A stretch of 16,878 nucleotides of DNA from an uncultured Ruminiclostridium sp. (GTDB taxonomy: Bacteria; Bacillota; Clostridia; Oscillospirales; Ruminococcaceae): NCBI GenBank assembly GCA_910579265.1, contig CAJTTE010000004.1, positions 1 through 16,878 on the forward strand, read 5' to 3'. The position numbers and the translations under genes were made by a program. A model generated the notes under the pieces. That model made no database searches and was not told the DNA's origin. It saw only the letters and a program-made list of their open reading frames with translations. Numbering within the stretch: the first letter of the stretch is position 1; each line of letters starts with the position of its first letter. Shown here one piece after another: positions 1-8,325 of this stretch.

Positions 1-40
1 GCTTTCTCTCAATATCTTTTTTTCGATTGTCCAATATCTA

Positions 41-54
41 TTGTAGCTCTACAA
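41..54. repeat. Short palindrome upstream of the secA promoter
   Basis: TTGTAG and CTACAA form perfect 6-base arms around a 2-base centre, about 30 bases upstream of the -35 box of the secA promoter. It could be an operator or chance in AT-rich DNA. No regulator can be named. Confidence 0.25.
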
Positions 55-83
55 TTGACCGATATGTGTGACGAAAATAAACA

Positions 84-112
84 TTGACAATCGGTATTAA
101 CAGGTGTATAAT
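84..112 (+). promoter_or_regulatory. Sigma-A promoter of secA
   Basis: TTGACA at 84-89 and TATAAT at 107-112 are both perfect consensus hexamers with a 17-base spacer. Transcription should begin near 119, giving a leader of about 187 nt before the secA start codon. Confidence 0.85.
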
Positions 113-118
113 AAAAAA

Positions 119-305
119 GTATGAATATCTCACAACGGCTGTTTTTAATATACGCGAATGCTTCAGTGTTACGGGGATCGTTTTACGGACGGCACACGAC
201 CGCTGAACGTTTTTAATCCGGCTTGTATGTCAGAATATCGTCTGGCGCATATCCGCCGTATTCTTCGGTTCGTTTGTGCAGCAATAAAAGGAAGGAATTT
301 TAATA
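119..305 (+). promoter_or_regulatory. Long secA 5' leader with possible hairpins
   Basis: The distance from the inferred start site to the secA ATG is unusually long for a housekeeping gene. Two foldable stretches are visible. One pairs TTCAGTG (162-168) with CGCTGAA (201-207) and is followed by five T residues at 210-214, resembling a weak attenuator. The other (233-263) has a GGCG/CGCC core with an outer GAATA/TATTC stem. An open frame from 158 crosses into secA out of frame, has no convincing ribosome site and is not called. The secA ribosome site AAAGGAAGG ends at 295, ten bases before the ATG. No known riboswitch class is recognised. Confidence 0.35.
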
Positions 306-3035
306 ATGGGTTTACTGGACAAAATATTCGGAAGCTATTCCGAAAAGGAGCTTAAGAGAATAGAAGCAAAAAAACAGGCTACTCTCGATCTTGAGCCTAA
401 GTATGCGGCTATGTCGGATAAGGAGCTTCAAGGACAGACCGCTGTTCTAAAGGAGAGACTTTCCAAGGGCGAGGGGCTTGACGAGCTTTTGCCCGACGCT
501 TTTGCAGTATGCAGGGAAGCAATGTGGCGCGTAATCGCCATAAAGCCTTATCCCGTTCAGATACTCGGAGGAATAGTGCTTCATCAGGGCCGCATAGCAG
601 AAATGAAGACAGGTGAAGGAAAAACCTTTGTGGCCGCTCTTCCTTCATACCTTAACGCGCTTACCGGCAAGGGCGTTCATGTAGTTACGGTCAATGATTA
701 TCTTGCAAAGCGCGACAGCGAGCAGATCGGAAGGGTCCATCGCTTCCTTGGCCTTACGGTAGGACTTATAGTGCACGGAAAAAGTCCGGCTGAGCGTAAG
801 CAAGCCTATGCGTGCGATATAACCTACGGTACAAATAACGAATTCGGCTTTGATTATCTCCGTGACAATATGGTGGTAAGAAAGCAGGAGCTTGTTCAGC
901 GCGAGCATAACTTCGCCATTGTTGACGAGGTGGACTCCATACTGATAGACGAAGCGAGAACGCCTCTTATTATTTCGGGACAGGGAGACAAGTCCACCGA
1001 GCTTTATGAAAAAGCGGATAAGTTTGCCGCAACTCTTAAGAGCTTTAAAATGGTGGAAACGGATTCCAAGGAAAATCAGGATGACTATGACGGCGACTAT
1101 CTGATAGATGAAAAGGCCAAAACCGCCACGTTATTGCCCCGGGGCGTCAAAAAAGCGGAGCAGTATTTCGGGGTGGAGAATCTTATGGACTCCGACAACC
1201 TGACATTGCTCCACCATATAAATCAGGCCATAAAGGCTCACGGAATAATGCACCTCGATGTGGATTATGTTGTAAAGGACGGAGAAATAATTATTGTCGA
1301 CGAATTTACGGGCCGTCTTATGTTCGGGCGCAGGTTTAATGAGGGACTCCATCAGGCGATTGAGGCAAAAGAGGGAGTAAAGGTCAAGAATGAAAGCAAG
1401 ACCCTTGCCACCATTACATTCCAAAACTTTTTCCGTCTTTATGACAAGCTTTCAGGCATGACCGGTACGGCGATGACCGAGGAGGAAGAATTCAGGGGAA
1501 TCTACAGCCTTGACGTAATTGAAGTTCCCACAAATAAACCGGTAATAAGAGAGGATCATCAGGATCAGGTCTATAAAACCGAAAACGGTAAATTCAAAGC
1601 CGTTATTGAGCAGATAAAGGCTTGTCACGAAAAGGGACAGCCTGTTCTTGTGGGTACTATTTCCATAGAAAAATCGGAGCTGCTTTCCAAGCTTCTTAAA
1701 AGAACAGGCATAAAGCATGAGGTGCTCAATGCAAAAAATCATCAGAGAGAAGCGGAGATAATAGCTCAGGCAGGTAAAAAGGGCTCGGTCACTATTGCAA
1801 CAAACATGGCCGGACGCGGTACGGATATTATGCTGGGCGGAAATCCCGAATATCTGGCAAAGGCCCAGATGAGAAAGATGGAAATAGACGAGGAGCTTAT
1901 CAACGAAGCAACAGGTTTTTCGGAAACGGAAAACGAGGATATTTTAAACGCGCGGAATCTTTTTATGGAGCTTAACGATAAATATAAGGCGGAGATCGCT
2001 CCTGAGGCGGAGGAGGTCCGCAAGGCCGGCGGTTTATATATCCTGGGTACGGAGCGCCATGAATCGAGACGAATCGATAATCAGCTGAGAGGACGTGCGG
2101 GACGTCAGGGCGACCCGGGGGAAAGCTGCTTCTTTATTTCAATGGAAGACGATCTTATGAGGATATTCGGCGGAGAGCGGATACAAGCAATGATGGAAAC
2201 TCTTCGCATCGATGAGGATATGCCCATAGAAAACAAGGTGCTTACCAAGACTATTGAATCCTCTCAGAGAAAGATCGAAGGCAGAAACTATTCCATACGT
2301 AAAAACGTTCTTGATTTTGACGACGTAATGTCACAACAGAGAACCACTATTTATTCGCAGCGCGGAAAGGTCCTTAACGGAGAGGACGTCAGCGAAAGCA
2401 TAAAATCCATGATGAGGGAATATATTACCGAATCGGTAAATCAATTCTGTCAGGGAGAGCTTCCTGAAGATTGGAATATCGAGGGCCTGCGCGACAGCCT
2501 TATGGGCTTTATAACAAAGCCCGAGGATATGAGATATACCAAGACAGAACGCGAGGAGCTGCGTAAGGAGGAGCTGGAGCAATTCCTTCTCGATCGTGCG
2601 ACAGAGCTTTATGAGGCAAAGGAAAAGGAAGTAACCACTCCTATTATGCGCGAGATAGAGCGTGTAATATTGCTTAAAAATGTAGATATGAAGTGGATGA
2701 ATCATATCGACGCAATGGATGAGCTTAAAAAAGGAATCTATCTGCGTTCCATGGGTCAGAAGGATCCGGTTGTGGAGTATCGCTTCGAAGGTTTCGCTAT
2801 GTTTGATGAAATGATAGCGTCCATCAGAGAGGATACCGTTAAGATGATTCTTACGGTCAAGGTGCGGGTCGAGGAGCCGCCAAAGCGCGAACAGGTGCTT
2901 AAGCCTTCTCCTACCCCTCCCACTTCTCCCGCAGCGCCGATAAAAGCTTCTTCAAATAAGAAGGTCGGCAGAAACGATCCATGCCCCTGCGGCAGCGGAA
3001 AAAAATATAAGAAATGCTGCGGTGCGGATGAATGA
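306..3035 (+). CDS. secA: Preprotein translocase subunit SecA
   Basis: SecA is the cytoplasmic ATPase motor that pushes unfolded preproteins through the SecYEG channel. The 909-residue product is full length. The N-terminal motor has Walker A EMKTGEGKT at residues 99-107, the helicase motifs VTVNDYLAKRD and VDEVDSILIDEAR, and a preprotein cross-linking region with the conserved GMTGTA. The second motor half carries ATNMAGRGTDI and GRAGRQGDPGES. The C-terminal tail has the metal-binding CPCGS...KKCC signature, with cysteines near 893, 895, 904 and 905, which in known SecAs binds zinc and contacts SecB or membrane. The ATG at 306 follows AAAGGAAGG at ten bases. A consensus promoter lies at 84-112. 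No terminator separates it from the next gene. Identification is secure. Confidence 0.98.
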   Translation: MGLLDKIFGSYSEKELKRIEAKKQATLDLEPKYAAMSDKELQGQTAVLKERLSKGEGLDELLPDAFAVCREAMWRVIAIKPYPVQILGGIVLHQGRIAEMKTGEGKTFVAALPSYLNALTGKGVHVVTVNDYLAKRDSEQIGRVHRFLGLTVGLIVHGKSPAERKQAYACDITYGTNNEFGFDYLRDNMVVRKQELVQREHNFAIVDEVDSILIDEARTPLIISGQGDKSTELYEKADKFAATLKSFKMVETDSKENQDDYDGDYLIDEKAKTATLLPRGVKKAEQYFGVENLMDSDNLTLLHHINQAIKAHGIMHLDVDYVVKDGEIIIVDEFTGRLMFGRRFNEGLHQAIEAKEGVKVKNESKTLATITFQNFFRLYDKLSGMTGTAMTEEEEFRGIYSLDVIEVPTNKPVIREDHQDQVYKTENGKFKAVIEQIKACHEKGQPVLVGTISIEKSELLSKLLKRTGIKHEVLNAKNHQREAEIIAQAGKKGSVTIATNMAGRGTDIMLGGNPEYLAKAQMRKMEIDEELINEATGFSETENEDILNARNLFMELNDKYKAEIAPEAEEVRKAGGLYILGTERHESRRIDNQLRGRAGRQGDPGESCFFISMEDDLMRIFGGERIQAMMETLRIDEDMPIENKVLTKTIESSQRKIEGRNYSIRKNVLDFDDVMSQQRTTIYSQRGKVLNGEDVSESIKSMMREYITESVNQFCQGELPEDWNIEGLRDSLMGFITKPEDMRYTKTEREELRKEELEQFLLDRATELYEAKEKEVTTPIMREIERVILLKNVDMKWMNHIDAMDELKKGIYLRSMGQKDPVVEYRFEGFAMFDEMIASIREDTVKMILTVKVRVEEPPKREQVLKPSPTPPTSPAAPIKASSNKKVGRNDPCPCGSGKKYKKCCGADE

Positions 3036-3072
3036 TGCTTCCCACTGATACAATGCAGTAATTAAAAGGACA

Positions 3073-3109
3073 CCGGCTTTTTGCCAATAGCTATCGGCAA
3101 TGCGGCCGG
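3073..3109 (+). other. Intergenic hairpin between secA and the DUF1015 gene
   Basis: A near-perfect 20-base palindrome lies at 3081-3100 (TTGCCAATAG followed by CTATCGGCAA, one mismatched pair of positions). It sits inside a weaker CCGGC/GCCGG closing stem. There is no T tract, so it is not an intrinsic terminator. It may be an mRNA-stabilising or processing structure within the secA transcript. Confidence 0.4.
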
Positions 3110-3145
3110 AACGATAATCAGTAAATATGAAAGGTTAATTATTTA

Positions 3146-4435
3146 ATGGCTGAAATCAAAGCGTTTAAAGGACTCAGATATACGGAAAAGGCAGGAGATA
3201 TCAAGGATCTTTGCTGTCCGCCTTATGATATTGTGGGAGAGGAGCAGAGAGAAAGGCTTATCGAAAAGAATCCTTATAATCTGATACGTCTTGAGCTTCC
3301 GGTTATGGGCGGAAGCGAAAACCCCCAGCCGTATGCGGCGGCATCACAGACACTTCGCACTTGGATAAGGGACGGTATTCTCAGGCGGGATGAAGATGAA
3401 TGCATTTATGTTTATGAGATGGATTTTTCAGTATCCAATGAATCACATAAGGTGAAAGGCTTCGTTTCTTCGGTCAGACTTGAACCTTTCAGCAAGGGTG
3501 TGATTCTGCCTCATGAGGAGACGCTTTCCAAAGCCAAGACCGATCGTTTTAATTTAATGAAGGCTACAGGATGCAATTTCAGTCAGATCTATTCTTTATA
3601 TGCGGACGAGGATAATTCTGTGTTTTCTCTTATCGACAGTGTGTCTCAGGGGGCTGCGGACAGTGTGTTTACCGATGAGGGGGGAGTGACTCACAGACTA
3701 TGGCGAATAAGCGACAGCAGAGTCATCAATGCAGTTTGCAGTAAAATGGCCGATAAGAAGCTTTATATCGCCGACGGGCATCACAGATATGAAACAGCTC
3801 TTAATTATCAGAGATATGTGCAGGATAATCTTGATGAGACCGGCAGCAGCGATTATGTCACAATGACTCTGGTAAATATGGAAAATCCCGGATTGACGGT
3901 TTTTCCCACTCACAGGATCCTAAGAAATCTTACTCATTTTGATTATAACTCTGTTTGTGATAAATGCAGAGAGCATTTTGAGGTAACTCCTTATCTTAAC
4001 CGCGAAAAGGGAGAAAACGGGCTTCGGGAGGCTTATGAAAACGGCGAAAAGGCCTTTGTTATGTTTACGGGAGACAATAATTATACTTTGCTTAAGCTTA
4101 AAGGTACTGAGGTCCCTGATGGGGTAATGCCGGGTGAATGCATGGCTTTAAGGCGTCTTGACGTAAGCGTTCTCCATACGCTTGTCCTCGAAAAGATATT
4201 CGGGATCGATAAGGAGAATATGGCAAAGCAGATCAATCTTACTTATACAAGAAGTTCGGATGAAGCCATTTCCGCAGTTGACAAAAAGCAGGCAAACTGC
4301 TGTTTCCTCCTTAATCCAACGAGAGTAAGCGAAATCAGGGATGTTGCGGCGGCAGGCGGGAAAATGCCCCAAAAGTCCACTTATTTTTATCCTAAGCTTA
4401 CAACGGGGCTTGTAATGAACAAGATTTTTGATTGA
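3146..4435 (+). CDS. DUF1015 (COG4198) family protein
   Basis: This 429-residue protein belongs to the uncharacterised DUF1015 family, common in Clostridia and anaerobes. Family hallmarks are visible: CCPPYD near residue 23, ILPHEET near 120, a K-x-DR run shortly after, ADGHHRYET with DGHHR at 210-214, and FPTHRIL near 253. The DGHHR motif resembles the active-site motif of ParB-fold serine kinases (SerK/SbnI type), so small-molecule nucleotide or phosphoryl chemistry is possible; that is inference. In other genomes, from memory, the family often sits near serine biosynthesis genes, which are absent here. No signal peptide or membrane segment is seen. AAAGG precedes the ATG by 11 bases. The 3' end abuts the epimerase gene, suggesting co-transcription from secA. 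Its substrate is unknown. Confidence 0.85.
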   Translation: MAEIKAFKGLRYTEKAGDIKDLCCPPYDIVGEEQRERLIEKNPYNLIRLELPVMGGSENPQPYAAASQTLRTWIRDGILRRDEDECIYVYEMDFSVSNESHKVKGFVSSVRLEPFSKGVILPHEETLSKAKTDRFNLMKATGCNFSQIYSLYADEDNSVFSLIDSVSQGAADSVFTDEGGVTHRLWRISDSRVINAVCSKMADKKLYIADGHHRYETALNYQRYVQDNLDETGSSDYVTMTLVNMENPGLTVFPTHRILRNLTHFDYNSVCDKCREHFEVTPYLNREKGENGLREAYENGEKAFVMFTGDNNYTLLKLKGTEVPDGVMPGECMALRRLDVSVLHTLVLEKIFGIDKENMAKQINLTYTRSSDEAISAVDKKQANCCFLLNPTRVSEIRDVAAAGGKMPQKSTYFYPKLTTGLVMNKIFD

Positions 4436-4452
4436 AAAGGATGTTGAATACG

Positions 4453-5616
4453 ATGATGAAGGATGAAGTGCAAAACGAGCTTGAAAAACATATAATTCCT
4501 TTTTGGGATAAGCTTTGTGACTATGATAAGGGCGGATTTTACGGCTTTGTAAGCAATGATCTGGAAGTCGATAAAAACGCACCTAAGGGTGTGATCCTTC
4601 TTTCACGCATACTCTGGTTTTATTCCAACTGTTATCTTGTTCTGGGAAGGGACGATTGTCTTGAAAAGGCAAGACACTGTTTTAATTTTCTGAGGGATCA
4701 TTGTGTCGACAGGGAGAACGGCGGAGTATACTGGCTGATGAATGCCGACGGAAGCATAAATGACCCCATGAAGCATACCTACTGTCAGGCGTTTTTTATT
4801 TATGCGGCGGCGAGCTATTATGACGCTTCCGGTGATAATACGGCTTTAGATCTTGCTATGAATGTTTTTGAAATCATTGAGAGCAAGTGCGTTGACGATG
4901 TGGCATATCTTGAGGCACAGAGCAGGGAATTTAAGCTTATAGAAAACGACGCTCTTTCCGAAAACGGTCTTATGGCAGATAAGACAATGAATACCGTGCT
5001 CCATCTTATTGAAGCGTATACAGAGCTTTACAGGGTTTCTTCCGATCACAGAGTGCTTGAAAGGCTTAAGTTTCAGTTAGAGTTTACTTATGATAAAATT
5101 TTTGATAAAAACGGCTCAAAGCTTTTTGTTTTTTTTGATGAGAACATGAACGTTATAGGAGACATTCATTCCTACGGTCATGATATAGAAGCGACATGGC
5201 TGCTTGACAGAGCCTGCGATATTATACGGGATGAAGACTTGGGCAAAAAAATTTCAGCCATGAACAGAAAAATTGTAAGCAACATTGCCGAGATCGCTTT
5301 TGAAAAGGGATCGCTTCTTAATGAAAGAGATAATGACAGGATAAACAAATGGCGTATCTGGTGGGTCCAGGCGGAGGGCGTCGTAGGCTTCCTCAACGGT
5401 TGGCAGCGTTATGCAGAAGAAAGGTATAAGGAAATATCCGAAAGTATCTGGGCATATATAAAGAATAATATCGTTGACAAACGGGATGGCGGCGAATGGT
5501 ATTCCCAGGTCGACGAAAACGGCGAGTATGCTAAGTTCAAGGCTACCGTAGATCCATGGAAGTGCCCTTATCACAACGGGAGAATGTGCTTAGAGGTGAT
5601 AAGCCGGCTTGCCTGA
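4453..5616 (+). CDS. Cellobiose 2-epimerase (AGE family)
   Basis: This enzyme interconverts the reducing-end glucose and mannose of beta-1,4-disaccharides such as cellobiose and glucosyl-mannose, in the cytoplasm. The protein is an alpha/alpha-barrel of the N-acylglucosamine 2-epimerase superfamily. It matches, from memory, the Ruminococcus albus enzyme along its whole length, including HIIPFW, GGFYG, MKHTY, SYGHDIEATW, WWVQAE and CPYHNGRMC. Catalytic residues of that family are kept: Arg of SRILWF (residue 52 with this start), the His and Glu of SYGHDIEAT, and the His of PYHNGRM. A TTG at 4432 overlapping the upstream stop would extend it by seven residues. The ATG at 4453 is preferred because it gives family numbering, with AAAGG 12 bases upstream. 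No mannan or cellobiose genes adjoin it. Confidence 0.9.
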   Translation: MMKDEVQNELEKHIIPFWDKLCDYDKGGFYGFVSNDLEVDKNAPKGVILLSRILWFYSNCYLVLGRDDCLEKARHCFNFLRDHCVDRENGGVYWLMNADGSINDPMKHTYCQAFFIYAAASYYDASGDNTALDLAMNVFEIIESKCVDDVAYLEAQSREFKLIENDALSENGLMADKTMNTVLHLIEAYTELYRVSSDHRVLERLKFQLEFTYDKIFDKNGSKLFVFFDENMNVIGDIHSYGHDIEATWLLDRACDIIRDEDLGKKISAMNRKIVSNIAEIAFEKGSLLNERDNDRINKWRIWWVQAEGVVGFLNGWQRYAEERYKEISESIWAYIKNNIVDKRDGGEWYSQVDENGEYAKFKATVDPWKCPYHNGRMCLEVISRLA

Positions 5617-5691
5617 AAGCTTTGATAAACTGAATTTGGTCAAGGTGTCAAAATACCCTGAAAATACGGGTTATTTCTAAGAGGAATCGTT

Positions 5692-6792
5692 ATGGAAATG
5701 AAAAAAGGCATTAAGATATTGGCGGCGGTGCTTGCGGCAGCGGGTCTTACCGCCTGTTCACCGGGAAACGGCGCCGGCAGTGAAATAAAGGCTCCTATTT
5801 ACGGATCGGATGAAAAAAACAACTTCAAAACCGCCGAGGTCAAGCTAATGGATCTCGAGGAGGGAGAAAATGCCGCGGCAGCTCTTGGTTACGCCTGTTC
5901 CGACGCTCTGTCGGTCGCTCACGGAGGAAATCTGATTTCTCTTGAGGCCGAAAAGTTTCAGGAGCTTAAGGCCGGAGATATAATTGCGGTCGTGGATAGC
6001 TCCGAGCTGGATTATGATCTGCGGAGGCAAAGTATAATGACCGACTCCGCATATGAGATATATCTTTCTGAGGGTACCGAGACGGCAAGGCTCAATTATG
6101 AGTACGAAAAAGCATTATTGGATGAAATACAGTACAAGGTGGACAGCTACACGTTAAAAGCTCCTTACGACTGTGTGATTACCGATATATCACGCATTAC
6201 TGTAGGCAGCGAAATTGAAGAAGGGGCTTATATTTGTTCGGTAGCTCCCGTGGGAGATATTTTTGCATATATCGGGGTGGACCCAAAGAACGATATACCT
6301 TTTAAATTGGGAACAAAGGTTAATGTCACTCTTACGGGAAAGGCATATGAAGCTACTGTGATAAGCGTGCCCGACAGCAATTCGTACCGTTTTGAGCTTC
6401 AGTATGCTTCACAAGCGGTTCCCGCTATAAATTCGCAGGATTTTTATGTTAAGTCTGATATGATTTTTGCCGATCCGTATGGCGGACCTACTTCGGCAGA
6501 CAGTAAGCGCAATGTTATAATCGGATTTGAACCCGATGTGTTAGCTGAGCTTTTGGAGGAAACACCCAATGCGGTAAAGGCAGGGTGGGCCACTGTCAAC
6601 GTAATCACCCGTAAGCGCTGCAACGTACTTGCCGTTCCTTCAAATGCGGTCATTCAAAGAGAAAACGCTTATGTTGTTTTGTATAAGGACGGTCAGAGAT
6701 TGCAGACACCGGTCACTGTCGGTGAAACGATCAACGGATATACTATAATTGTTGACGGAGTCCGTGAAGGCGAGCTTGTTGTTATTCAGTAA
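5692..6792 (+). CDS. Membrane-fusion (HlyD/RND adaptor-like) lipoprotein
   Basis: The N-terminus is a lipoprotein signal: MEMKKGIKI, a hydrophobic run, and the lipobox LTAC with the lipidated cysteine at residue 22. The rest resembles periplasmic adaptor subunits of efflux pumps and ABC exporters. It has a split lipoyl-like half motif (GDIIAVVDSSEL), a short helical hairpin (residues about 110-150), the return half (KAPYDCVITDI...GSEIEEGAYICSV), a beta-barrel, and a C-terminal membrane-proximal piece with VPSNAVIQRENAYVVLY and GVREGELVVI. In Gram-positives such proteins partner MacB-type ABC transporters outside the membrane. No transporter gene is next to it, so it is an orphan here. GAGG lies seven bases before the ATG. 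A terminator follows at 6887. The substrate is unknown. Confidence 0.75.
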   Translation: MEMKKGIKILAAVLAAAGLTACSPGNGAGSEIKAPIYGSDEKNNFKTAEVKLMDLEEGENAAAALGYACSDALSVAHGGNLISLEAEKFQELKAGDIIAVVDSSELDYDLRRQSIMTDSAYEIYLSEGTETARLNYEYEKALLDEIQYKVDSYTLKAPYDCVITDISRITVGSEIEEGAYICSVAPVGDIFAYIGVDPKNDIPFKLGTKVNVTLTGKAYEATVISVPDSNSYRFELQYASQAVPAINSQDFYVKSDMIFADPYGGPTSADSKRNVIIGFEPDVLAELLEETPNAVKAGWATVNVITRKRCNVLAVPSNAVIQRENAYVVLYKDGQRLQTPVTVGETINGYTIIVDGVREGELVVIQ

Positions 6793-6886
6793 ATCGAATT
6801 CGTTCCTTACAGAGATCGGTATCGGCTTTAAAAAGGCCGTTCCTGCTTGGTAGACGCATTGAAGCTACTAAGAACATTAACTAAGC

Positions 6887-6913
6887 GGCAGGCGCTGAGG
6901 CGTCTGCCTTTTT
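6887..6913 (+). terminator. Intrinsic terminator after the adaptor lipoprotein gene
   Basis: GGCAGGCGC and GGCGTCTGCC pair (one G-T pair) around a three-base loop and are followed by five T residues at 6909-6913. It closes the rightward secA-to-lipoprotein gene run. Confidence 0.8.
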
Positions 6914-7004
6914 ACGTTTAACGGGTATTGTTTTTTCGGTACGGTATAAAATTTTTGATCCTCTTTACGTTGATTATTATATCGGTTTTTTTCTTGAATT
7001 TATA

Positions 7005-7184
7005 TTAAGGCAATACCGCACAATGACCGCCTGAGGGCTTTGCGTGCGACTTGCTTGCATATTTTCCGTCAGCTTACACAAATTCTCCTTGAAATACGTC
7101 AGTATTCCTGCGCCCAATTTATGCAAGCTGACGAAATATCTGACTGCGCAATCCACACGCGATCATTGTGCGGTGTTGCCTTAA
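7005..7184. mobile_element. MITE-like palindromic element, copy 1
   Basis: This 180-bp element has 26-bp imperfect terminal inverted repeats (7005-7030 and 7159-7184, 24 of 26 matching), beginning TTAAGGCAATACCGCACAAT. An inner inverted repeat (7059-7084 against 7116-7139, with CGTCAGCTT perfect) makes almost the whole element one long imperfect hairpin. It has no coding capacity. The first 52 bases recur at 16827-16878 with two differences, which shows it is dispersed. No target duplication is clear because the flanks are AT-rich. The likely nature is a non-autonomous element mobilised by a transposase elsewhere in the genome. Confidence 0.75.
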
Positions 7185-7460
7185 ATTAAATGCACTGCGG
7201 ACGAATGCTTGTTCAAGTATTTTCACGGATGCGAAGTGTTATCGGTGCAGATAGCTTTTCATCGTTTCGATAAATCGTGCCGGAACTGAATACCGTCGGT
7301 ATAATCATCGGAATATGAATATTGTATCGACATACATTAACATCGCTCATTTATATGGCCATTTTACAGACTATCAATATTCATACAGCGTATCGGAACT
7401 CAGGCATAATGCACTATCTTGTTTAATAGCAGCCATCTGAAAAGCACAAAATGAAGAAAT
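7185..7460. other. Gene-free stretch between the MITE and repeat R1
   Basis: No credible gene is seen on either strand. The only structure noted is an 11-base inverted repeat, TATGAATATTG at 7314-7324 and CAATATTCATA at 7375-7385, separated by 50 bases. Its role is unknown. Confidence 0.4.
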
Positions 7461-7616
7461 TCTACTAATTGCGGACTCTTTCCATGTCAAAGAATACCGA
7501 TAGTTATCTTAAAGTGATAGCTGTGAAATACGCTCGTGGTTTTCCGCCTTTTTCCTTGAAATCACCACGCTTTAGCATAATTGTACAAATTTGCTTTGCT
7601 TTCAGATACGTCCTGA
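7461..7616. repeat. Dispersed repeat R1
   Basis: This stretch aligns over its whole length with 15938-16096, sharing blocks such as CTAA-TGCGGAC, CTTTAGCAT-ATTGTA and TTTTCAGAT, with scattered substitutions and small indels. A short hairpin, AGTTATC (7502-7508) with GATAGCT (7516-7522) around a TTAAA-type loop, has a counterpart in the other copy. Read leftwards, part of it also gives a similar peptide string in both copies, so a decayed coding origin is possible. Confidence 0.6.
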
Positions 7617-7786
7617 GCATATCGTGACTTATTTTTTCCTTTTTTGTCTTTTGTCTGATTTATGTGATCCGTATCACATTGCATTTATACGCTTAATCCA
7701 AAAAGGGAAAACGTCATCGTATATAGAAATGATTTCTTCATTTTTCAATGCTACGGATCGATCATTGCAGAGGAATCGTTATCAAT
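7617..7786. other. Gene-free AT-rich stretch after repeat R1
   Basis: A 65-codon open frame spans 7591-7788, but it starts inside repeat R1, lacks a convincing ribosome site and resembles no known protein. A pyrimidine-rich run near 7630-7660 loosely resembles the repeat family and may be a decayed further unit. Nothing firm is seen. Confidence 0.3.
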
Positions 7787-8325
7787 AGGGGAAGATCACT
7801 TTAGTGGTATGGTACTTTCAGGGATCTATTTCTTGTGGTACTGTGTTGATTATATTATTGAAGGCAGCATACAAAGACATGTTGTTTTTTGAGACGAAGT
7901 GCATTAACGGTCTTTGATGCTTTTTCGTAATCAGGGTCAAAATATTTTTAAAAGTGTATAACAAAACTTAAAATGGTGATTATTCTCAGGCAGCGGTGTT
8001 TTTTCGCATACAAGGCTTATGCTATAAAAGCAGCGGAGCACTGAAGCTGCCTTGAAATGATGCAGCATATTCAGGGGTTTGGATCTTTACGCAGTCTTAG
8101 GTTACTGTAATACCTCGGGAGGGCGTTATTCGGAACCTGTCCGCATAGGAAATCAGCACGCGTCTTTTCGGCATATTTTACCGACGACTGTATTAATATT
8201 TCTTGGCTTGCTTTTCGCGTAAGCCGGCTTGCGAAGTTTTACCTTATCCTCGGCAAAATTTGTTTTAAAATTTACGTACCGTTCCTATGGGGGCAGATTC
8301 TTGACTTACAGCAATACGATCATGA
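7787..8325 (+). ncRNA. Possible structured RNA region, unassigned
   Basis: No credible gene is present, yet inverted repeats are dense. GCTGC at 8046-8050 can pair with GCAGC at about 7990, 8030 or 8062, giving three mutually exclusive stems; the last is extended by CTGAA/TTCAG. Other stems are CAAGGC/GCCTTG (8011-8016 with 8049-8054), CGGA/TCCG near 8131-8143, TCGG/CCGA near 8168-8184, and TTCGC..AAGCC/GGCTT..GCGAA at 8214-8235. A strong terminator follows at 8326-8357. It does not match 6S, SRP, RNase P RNA or tmRNA signatures I know. No consensus promoter is evident, so this is a weak call. Confidence 0.25.

Noticed and set aside
158..355. 65-codon open frame in the secA leader
   Set aside because: It overlaps the secA start in another frame, lacks a convincing ribosome site and resembles no protein.
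4432..4452. TTG start overlapping the DUF1015 stop for the epimerase
   Set aside because: It has no ribosome site and makes the protein seven residues longer than the matching family member.
6841..6890. tRNA-like string near CTTGGTAGACGC
   Set aside because: No acceptor stem or TTCGAAT T-arm can be paired; it is only the region before the terminator.
7591..7788. 65-codon open frame in the gene-free island
   Set aside because: It begins inside the dispersed repeat, has no ribosome site and no recognisable motif.
7787..8325. 6S, SRP, RNase P RNA or tmRNA
   Set aside because: None of the conserved sequence signatures I know for these RNAs could be found.
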